From NCBI RefSeq assembly GCF_004296575.1, contig NZ_SAYT01000005.1, forward strand, positions 558,001 through 622,000: DNA of 64,000 nt. The letters are read 5' to 3'. The position numbers and the translations under genes are program-made. Positions 60,650 through 64,000 of the stretch are shown here, piece after piece (positions within the stretch are counted from its first letter, which is position 1; every line of letters begins with the position of its first letter). Under the pieces are notes generated by a model. It had not been told where the DNA came from. It did no database searches and was given only the letters and a program-made list of their open reading frames with translations. Source of the stretch: Dyella amyloliquefaciens. GTDB taxonomy: Bacteria; Pseudomonadota; Gammaproteobacteria; Xanthomonadales; Rhodanobacteraceae.

Positions 60650-62791
60650 TCATGGCCAGTTGTTCACCAGGTTGGCCGCGTTCACCGTACCGATGCCGGT
60701 GGCAAAGTCCCAACCCGTGCCGGTGCCGTAGGCCTTGGCATAGCTCGTGGTCGAGGTCGACAGCACGCCGTAGGTACCCGACGGGCGATAGCAGCTATGC
60801 GTGCCGGTGCAGTTCACGTCCATGTCGCCCTGGGTGACGTCATAGAAGATGCAGCTGCCGCCGGCGGCATTGCCGTTGCTCGAGTTGCACGAGGTGCTGC
60901 CGCTGGTGCCGTACTCGGTCTTGGCCAGGGAGTAGAGCGTCGGGTTCGGGTTGCCCACGCTGGCACCGATCTTCTGGTTCACCAGGGCCTGGATGCCCGC
61001 CATGATCGGCGAGGCAAACGAGGTGCCACCCGCGCCAGCCCAGCCACTCGGGGCGCCCGTGCAGGCCACGCCGCCACCGGCGGTATTGGTGTAGCAGTAC
61101 ACGTAGTAGTGGCCCCACACGCCATTGGCGGCGAACAGCGAGACGTCCGGGATGTCACGCACGCCATCGGCCGGGTTACCGAGGAAGCCGGACTGCCACG
61201 ACGGCTTGGCCGTGCCCTTGCAGGTACCGCTGACCACGCCACTGGTGCTGGCCTTGCCGCTGGCGCAGCCGCTCGGACCACCGCTGCCCGAAGCCGTCGT
61301 CAGGTAATACTCCTTGCCGGTGGCGCTGTTGCAGAAGCCACTGGTGCCGTAGGGCGTGCTGTAGCCGCTCTTGCTGCTGATCAGCGCGCTGGCGCAGGAG
61401 TCGTTCCACGGGATCTCGGGGATGTACGACAGGGCCGAGCCGTAGGTGGAGCCGTTGGTCGAGCTCCAGTACGTGCTGTTGGTCCCTGCGTAGGTATCAC
61501 CGAAGTCCGTGCCGCCCACCGCCACGTTGTACGGGGTGGACGCAAAGCCACTGACGCCGATGCCGTGAGTGGCATTGGTCTTGTCGGCATCGCAGCTGGC
61601 GGCACCCTCGTCACCCGAGGACACGAACACCGACACGCCCTCACTCGCGGCCTGCTCGTAGGTGGAGATGTAGGCCGCATTCGCGGTCGCACCGTTCTCC
61701 GCCTCACACTCGCCGTAGCTGACGCTCATGATCGCCGGCGGCGTGCCGGAAGCGTTGATCAGGTTCTCGATCGCGATCAAGCCACCGAAGGTGGTCGAGG
61801 TATCGGCACAGGACGCCAGCTCCAGCGTGGCACCCGGTGCGGCCGCACCGGCCCACTCCACGTCCAGCTCTGCCTCGCCATCGTTGCCGGTCACCACGCC
61901 CGGGTTGGTACAGCTACTCGGATGCACCTGGGTGAAGGTGGCGGTCGGCAGGCCGAAGGTCGAACGGAAGGTGGTGATATCGGCGGTCGAGTACACGTTG
62001 GTGTCTTCGATGAGCACGATGGTCTGACCCGTGCCGGTGATGCCCGCGTTGTACACCGGGGTGAAGTTGTAGATCTTGGCCAGATCCGCCGGCACCACCG
62101 CCTGGTACGTGCTGCCGCTGCTGGTGAAGGTGTAGTCAGCGTGCGGCTTGAAGTTCGTATGCGGGCGGAAGTCGTGCAGCGAGACCAGGCCCTGCACCAC
62201 GCCGGCAAACGCGGCCGGGATCTGCGGATCGCTCATGTTGGCGATGTGCGCGACGTTGTTGACGCTCAGATGATGGATCTCCGTGCGGAAGGCGCTGCGC
62301 ACCAGTCCGGCCGTACCCGAGAAGTCGATCATCGTGCCGCTGGGATAGACCTGGTTGACGGTGAAACCGTGGGACTTCAGCCAGCTTGTCACCGCATCGA
62401 TATCGAGCTGCGAGGGACCGTACTGCTGACCGAATTGTTCGGCCGTGAGCCACTGGCGATAGTTCGGCGAGCCCTTGGTCTGCTGTGACTGCATGAACTG
62501 CTCGAGCGCAGCTTCGCGATCGGCGGGACGCTTCAGCAACAGCTGCAGGTGCTCCAGCGGCTGGCTGTCGGCAACCGCGCCGCGGTCGTTGTCAGCCGTG
62601 GCGAATGGCGACACGTTGCCCGGCAACGATACGCGATCGTTGTCGTTGGGCGCGCGTGTCACCTGTGGAGCAGACAGCAGGCCGATGGTGCCTGCCTGTG
62701 CGTGCGTGGCGTAGGTAGTGCCTACGCCCGCTGCCAACAGCGTCAGCAGCGCTCTTGCGGTCACTCGACCGCATACGGATTTGAATCTCAC
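60650..62791 (-). CDS. Secreted S53-family serine-carboxyl peptidase (sedolisin/xanthomonalisin-like)
   Basis: Exported peptidase, in characterised relatives active at acid pH and resistant to pepstatin. The start is GTG 62791 with GGGAGG 7-8 nt upstream; no good ATG is near. The 713-residue product has a signal peptide to about residue 33. A pro-domain (about 60-215) follows, with LKRPADREAALEQFMQSQQTKGSPNYRQWLTAEQFGQQYGPS, the Pro-kumamolisin type. The catalytic part has Glu306 and Asp310 in GEAELD, the oxyanion Asp in VSSGDEGA, and the nucleophile Ser in GGTSFASP. DVTQGDMD near the end marks the calcium site. Gly/Ser-rich inserts and several Cys lie in the second half. Confidence 0.94.
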   Translation of the reverse strand: MRFKSVCGRVTARALLTLLAAGVGTTYATHAQAGTIGLLSAPQVTRAPNDNDRVSLPGNVSPFATADNDRGAVADSQPLEHLQLLLKRPADREAALEQFMQSQQTKGSPNYRQWLTAEQFGQQYGPSQLDIDAVTSWLKSHGFTVNQVYPSGTMIDFSGTAGLVRSAFRTEIHHLSVNNVAHIANMSDPQIPAAFAGVVQGLVSLHDFRPHTNFKPHADYTFTSSGSTYQAVVPADLAKIYNFTPVYNAGITGTGQTIVLIEDTNVYSTADITTFRSTFGLPTATFTQVHPSSCTNPGVVTGNDGEAELDVEWAGAAAPGATLELASCADTSTTFGGLIAIENLINASGTPPAIMSVSYGECEAENGATANAAYISTYEQAASEGVSVFVSSGDEGAASCDADKTNATHGIGVSGFASTPYNVAVGGTDFGDTYAGTNSTYWSSTNGSTYGSALSYIPEIPWNDSCASALISSKSGYSTPYGTSGFCNSATGKEYYLTTASGSGGPSGCASGKASTSGVVSGTCKGTAKPSWQSGFLGNPADGVRDIPDVSLFAANGVWGHYYVYCYTNTAGGGVACTGAPSGWAGAGGTSFASPIMAGIQALVNQKIGASVGNPNPTLYSLAKTEYGTSGSTSCNSSNGNAAGGSCIFYDVTQGDMDVNCTGTHSCYRPSGTYGVLSTSTTSYAKAYGTGTGWDFATGIGTVNAANLVNNWP

Positions 62792-63102
62792 GTTGCTTCC
62801 TCCCACGAAAAGGTTTCGGAAAGGTCGTCCGGACGCACGACGCCAACGCCCCCTACGCTGAGGGTGGCCCATGGACCTACGCAAGAAATTGCTTTGCCGC
62901 CTCCCCATACGACACGGCCATCGAAGACCGAGCGGCCCTTCGAGCGATAACGCCCGACCGCTTACGTGTTCCTTTCACTCACCCTGAAAAACGGTCGAAT
63001 GCCGTAGATTTTGTGCCAACCATCACACGTGTTGCACTTCTGCCACACACAAGCTTGCGAAGACTCCGACAAGATCCTGCTTTCGTAGCGCAGGATAGCC
63101 GT
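62792..63102. other. Gap upstream of the S53 gene
   Basis: A 311-bp stretch with no convincing gene. It should hold the promoter of the peptidase gene, but no clear -35/-10 pair was picked out. A 7-bp inverted repeat (ATCCTGC 63073-63079, GCAGGAT 63090-63096) lies just past the stop of the MFS gene and may help end that transcript; it lacks a T run. Confidence 0.4.
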
Positions 63103-64000
63103 CTAAATGTCCTGACCGTCGTCCGCAGGTTGGTCGTCATAGCGGATCGACTGATACGTCACGCTCAAGGTGACGCGCGGCGGCTCGTCGTCTTCATGCA
63201 ACGCCCTCACCTGGTCGATAAGCGCCTTGTCTGACAACGTCATGCGATCGAGCATGCGCAGGTGCTGCAGCCAGCTTTCGACCAGCAGCATCTCGCGCCA
63301 GACTTTCTCGTTGCGGACATCGCGGAACAGTCCCCAGTAGCGGCCGCCATTGCGCAAGCGCAGGCTGCGCAGTGCGTCGGACATCGCCACGAATTCGGCC
63401 GCGCGCTCGACGGGAATGATGTACTCGATCGACATCGCCACGTCGCCACGCTCGTGATCGAAGTCGAGCTGCGGCGGGTTCGTCTTGCCCCGCGTGACCA
63501 GTCGCAGGCTGCCTGCATCCAGTTGCGGGAATTGCGAGTGATAGAGCAGGAAGGTGGCGATGGCCGTCACGATCGCCGAGGCAAGGATCGCGCCCGATAC
63601 GCTCATGGTTTCGGCGAGATGGCCCCACAGGAACGAGCCGATGGCCAGGCCTGCATACAACGCGGTCTGGTAGAGCGCGAGCGCACGTCCCTTCACCCAG
63701 TCCGGCACCAGGATCTGCACATTGGCGTTGTACTCGGTGAGTGCGGCGATCCAGCACGCACCCGCCACGCCCAGCGCCGGCATCATCACGGCCAGGCTTC
63801 GCGCATAGGCCAGCAGCACGAGCATCACCGCCAGCGTGCCAGCTGCCATGCTGATCAGGCGACTCGAACCCACCCGGCGGCGCAGCGACGGCACCAGCAC
63901 GCTGCCGAGGATCGCACCGATACCCAGCATGCCCAGCATGTAGCCGTACAACGCCGCGCTGCCGTCTGGAAAATCACGCGCAACCAGCGGCAGCAGGGCC
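63103..64000 (-). CDS. MFS transporter of the MFS_3 type with a C-terminal soluble domain (cut by window edge)
   Basis: Only the last 298 codons are in the window; the start lies past 64000. The visible part has about six hydrophobic segments (MLGMLGIGAILGSVLV, MAAGTLAVMLVLLAYA, LAVMMPALGVAGACWIAAL, TALYAGLAIGSFLWGHLA, ILASAIVTAIATFLL). A loop of MFS_3 (EntS-like exporter) type lies between helices (NANVQILVPDWVKGRALALYQ). After the last helix there is a soluble domain of about 120 residues (VAMSIEYIIPVERAAEFVAMSDALRSLR to the end), similar in size and form to a dimeric alpha/beta barrel domain. The substrate is unknown. Confidence 0.82.
   Translation of the reverse strand, partial: ALLPLVARDFPDGSAALYGYMLGMLGIGAILGSVLVPSLRRRVGSSRLISMAAGTLAVMLVLLAYARSLAVMMPALGVAGACWIAALTEYNANVQILVPDWVKGRALALYQTALYAGLAIGSFLWGHLAETMSVSGAILASAIVTAIATFLLYHSQFPQLDAGSLRLVTRGKTNPPQLDFDHERGDVAMSIEYIIPVERAAEFVAMSDALRSLRLRNGGRYWGLFRDVRNEKVWREMLLVESWLQHLRMLDRMTLSDKALIDQVRALHEDDEPPRVTLSVTYQSIRYDDQPADDGQDI

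Noticed and set aside
60797-62488. 563-codon open frame antisense to the S53 peptidase gene
   Set aside because: The minus-strand gene has a signal, pro-domain and full catalytic set. The plus-strand product is repetitive Ala/Gly/Arg/His without domain signs.

Overview
The window is GC-rich, densely coded gammaproteobacterial DNA. Its gene content and order point to the Xanthomonadales (Lysobacterales), most likely Rhodanobacteraceae. The clues are a pilMNOPQ operon divergent from mrcA, recG-ridA-spoT-rpoZ, an mlaFEDCB operon, the ygfB/zapA/6S RNA/ygfA neighbourhood, an S53 peptidase and a full nitrous-oxide reductase locus, which fits a Rhodanobacter-like denitrifier. This placement is inferred from recognised families, not from a database search.

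Layout. 1-3774 (minus): type IV pilus operon pilM-N-O-P-Q, with pilQ cut by the left edge. 4023-7257 (plus): penicillin-binding protein 1A and an unknown protein. 7345-15520 (minus): gltA, rpmE2, a nucleoside hydrolase, recG, ridA, spoT, rpoZ. 15714-20160: the Mla phospholipid-trafficking system, with mlaA on plus and mlaFEDCB on minus. 20161-21686: a 1.5-kb gene-free stretch that holds a symmetric nest of inverted repeats. 21687-25776: gmk and yicC on minus; rph, rdgB and hemW on plus. 25790-35991: N2O respiration, with a cytochrome c-nosRDFYL operon plus an unknown gene on minus, divergent from nosZ-apbE on plus; the gap between them has two FNR/DNR-like boxes. 36140-38784: a DUF1631 protein and a PilZ protein. 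38785-39479: more dispersed repeats. 39480-40802: pepQ. 41239-55673 (plus): an accessory locus (CitE-like lyase, beta-propeller/sodium symporter fusion, LysR regulator, TonB-dependent receptor, periplasmic serine hydrolase, ribokinase-like kinase, barrel/FGE fusion, GH127 glycosidase, class III CoA-transferase). 55699-60509: pepP and ygfB on minus, then a ZapB-like protein, zapA, 6S RNA, ygfA, an EVE protein and rpiA on plus. 60650-64000 (minus): a secreted sedolisin peptidase and a partial MFS transporter.

How the genes work together. The nos genes form a working N2O reduction unit: NosZ catalyst, NosR flavin/Fe-S electron donor with ApbE to flavinylate it, NosDFY and NosL for copper-site assembly, and a lipoprotein cytochrome c. 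The mla genes form a complete outer-to-inner membrane lipid pathway, with an unusual two-MCE-domain MlaD. The 41-56 kb locus is the best candidate for an undescribed system. It looks like a small utilisation locus for an acylated glycoconjugate: TonB uptake, periplasmic hydrolysis, propeller-assisted symport, cytoplasmic deglycosylation, sugar phosphorylation and CoA-dependent handling of the acid part. The substrate is unknown and this reading is a hypothesis. The most striking non-coding structures are a clover-leaf inverted-repeat element that supplies the start codon of the EVE gene (59123-59390), and a family of hairpin repeats with compensatory changes in the stem (20.5, 21.3 and 39.1 kb).
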